A stretch of DNA of 24,502 nucleotides, taken from NCBI RefSeq assembly GCF_902489465.1, contig NZ_CABTZZ010000027.1, positions 1 to 24,502 of the forward strand, written 5' to 3'. Shown here piece after piece: positions 23,626 to 24,502 of this stretch. Position 1 is the stretch's first letter. Each line of letters starts with the position of its first letter. A program made the translations under genes and the position numbers. The stretch is from an uncultured Varibaculum sp. (GTDB lineage Bacteria; Actinomycetota; Actinomycetes; Actinomycetales; Actinomycetaceae). The notes under the pieces were generated by a model, which was given only the letters and a program-made list of their open reading frames with translations, did no database searches and was not told the origin of the DNA.

Positions 23626-24270
23626 ATGAACCGATTTTTCTCTCACTACGGCTTCTTGGCCGCGCTGCTAACCTTGATTGCTGATGTCGCAATGATCAGC
23701 CTTTTTATCTGTATAGCATCCCTGCCGGTGGTCACGATCGGGCCTGCTCTTAGCGCAGGCTACTACGTCTTATTACAGATAGTGCGGGAAGAGGGCGCGC
23801 GACCTGGTTTTACTTTTTGGCGTCACTTTCGCAGCGATTTCCGTTCAGCCTTCGGCGGAGGAGTATTGCTAGTCGCTCTGCTACTAGTGGGAGCCTACCA
23901 ACTACAGCTAGTTAAATATCTGCCAGCTTCTCCTACCTGGCATCTAGTAATGCGCGCCGGGGTACTGTTCGGCATGGCCGTAATAACCGCCATTGGAATC
24001 TGGTTCTTTGCCTATAGTTCCCAATTCTCGGCCTCGTTTAAGCAAACTTTGCGCAATGCTGCGTTGCTGGCTATCGGACGCCTGCCGCGCACCTTGAGCG
24101 CCCTACTTTTCGCGATCTTACCGTTAGCTGGGCTTTACCTGCGTCCCAGTCTTTTCTGGAGCGCCCTGATCATAATGCCTCTTTTCGGCATCGGATTCGT
24201 CTTATACCTGCAAGCACTGGTTTTAGATTCTCCTCTGAGCGCCCTAAAAAATCCCGACTCCACCGCCTAA
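23626..24270 (+). CDS. DUF624 (YesL-like) membrane protein
   Basis: This 214-residue protein has about five hydrophobic segments (about 9-33, 75-95, 108-130, 140-165 with a polar break, and 172-200). The N-terminal half matches the DUF624/YesL pattern: a first helix, SLPVVTIGPALSAGYYVLLQIVRE, then FWRHFRSDFRSAF. Such proteins are common beside carbohydrate ABC transporters and their regulators; their function is unknown. It starts 38 bases after the LacI-family gene with a weak ribosome site, so it is probably cotranscribed with it. Confidence 0.85.
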   Translation: MNRFFSHYGFLAALLTLIADVAMISLFICIASLPVVTIGPALSAGYYVLLQIVREEGARPGFTFWRHFRSDFRSAFGGGVLLVALLLVGAYQLQLVKYLPASPTWHLVMRAGVLFGMAVITAIGIWFFAYSSQFSASFKQTLRNAALLAIGRLPRTLSALLFAILPLAGLYLRPSLFWSALIIMPLFGIGFVLYLQALVLDSPLSALKNPDSTA

Positions 24271-24439
24271 ACCTGCCAAGGGGCGAATTCCCTAGGTTCT
24301 AATCGCTACTGCTACTCACGGATGTATGCGGGTGCATGCGGGGTAATGTTTTTCCTCCCTGTATCCGTATTACGCGCGGGAGAGAAGTTTTCTTCCCGTA
24401 GTCGTCCGCGCACAGGGGCGGATTTTGCCTCGCGCCCCG

Positions 24440-24474
24440 AAATCCGGAAAATGCTCTGGCATTTTCACGGATTT
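24440..24474. repeat. Compound hairpin near the right edge
   Basis: AAATCCG (24440-24446) pairs with CGGATTT (24468-24474), and inside it AAAATGC (24448-24454) pairs with GCATTTT (24459-24465) around TCTG. The two stems stack with a small asymmetric bulge. No coding frame covers it in the window. It may be a terminator of the DUF624 transcript or part of a structured RNA continuing past the edge. Confidence 0.55.
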
Positions 24475-24502
24475 AACGCCCGCAGCCTACCCTACGGCAT
24501 AA

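Noticed and set aside
1..24502. CRISPR array, tRNA, rRNA, insertion sequence, prophage or toxin-antitoxin genes
   Set aside because: No regularly spaced identical repeats, no cloverleaf or rRNA motifs, and no transposase, integrase or toxin-like reading frames were recognised.

Overview
The window looks like a contig from an actinobacterium, most likely near the Actinomycetaceae, with moderate GC. The evidence is the order ppa <> dacB-tilS-hpt-ftsH-folE-folP-folB/K-DUF3180, which from memory resembles the mycobacterial ppa-to-folK neighbourhood. Further support comes from the tiny ribosomal protein bS22 next to a BldC-like DNA-binding protein, frequent GTG starts, and a RipA-like NlpC/P60 peptidase. 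The genus was not determined. Bases 1-22 are not genomic: they match the 3' end of the Illumina TruSeq read-2 adapter, so the contig truly begins at about base 23.

Left part (23-2321, all minus strand): a partial, probably membrane-protein reading frame cut by the contig edge is joined by a TAATG overlap to a complete family-2 glycoside hydrolase. This block is visibly more AT-rich than the rest. A perfect 16-bp palindrome sits just upstream of the hydrolase. Next comes the 32-residue bS22 gene with its own strong terminator, then the BldC-like protein gene.

Central part (2965-16608): a potassium uptake pair lies tail to tail (ktrB plus, ktrA minus). radA diverges from ktrA and overlaps, tail to tail, a large leftward housekeeping cluster. 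Read in transcription order that cluster is dacB (PBP4), tilS (4-nt overlap), hpt, ftsH, folE, folP, a FolB-FolK fusion, a DUF3180 membrane protein and a membrane-anchored protein of unknown function. folE, folP and the fusion supply successive steps of folate synthesis. The fusion carries about 330 extra residues of low-complexity tail, the most unusual protein feature seen here.

Right part (16734-24502, all plus strand): inorganic pyrophosphatase, a secreted coiled-coil NlpC/P60 cell-wall hydrolase, then a carbohydrate uptake module. The module has a lipoprotein binding protein, two MalF/MalG-type permeases, a LacI-family regulator and a DUF624 (YesL-like) membrane protein. No ATPase gene is present, so the transporter probably uses a shared ATPase encoded elsewhere. 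A textbook LacI-type palindrome precedes the binding-protein gene, a 19-bp perfect hairpin separates it from the permeases, and a terminator follows the permeases. No tRNA, rRNA, CRISPR array, insertion sequence or phage gene was recognised.
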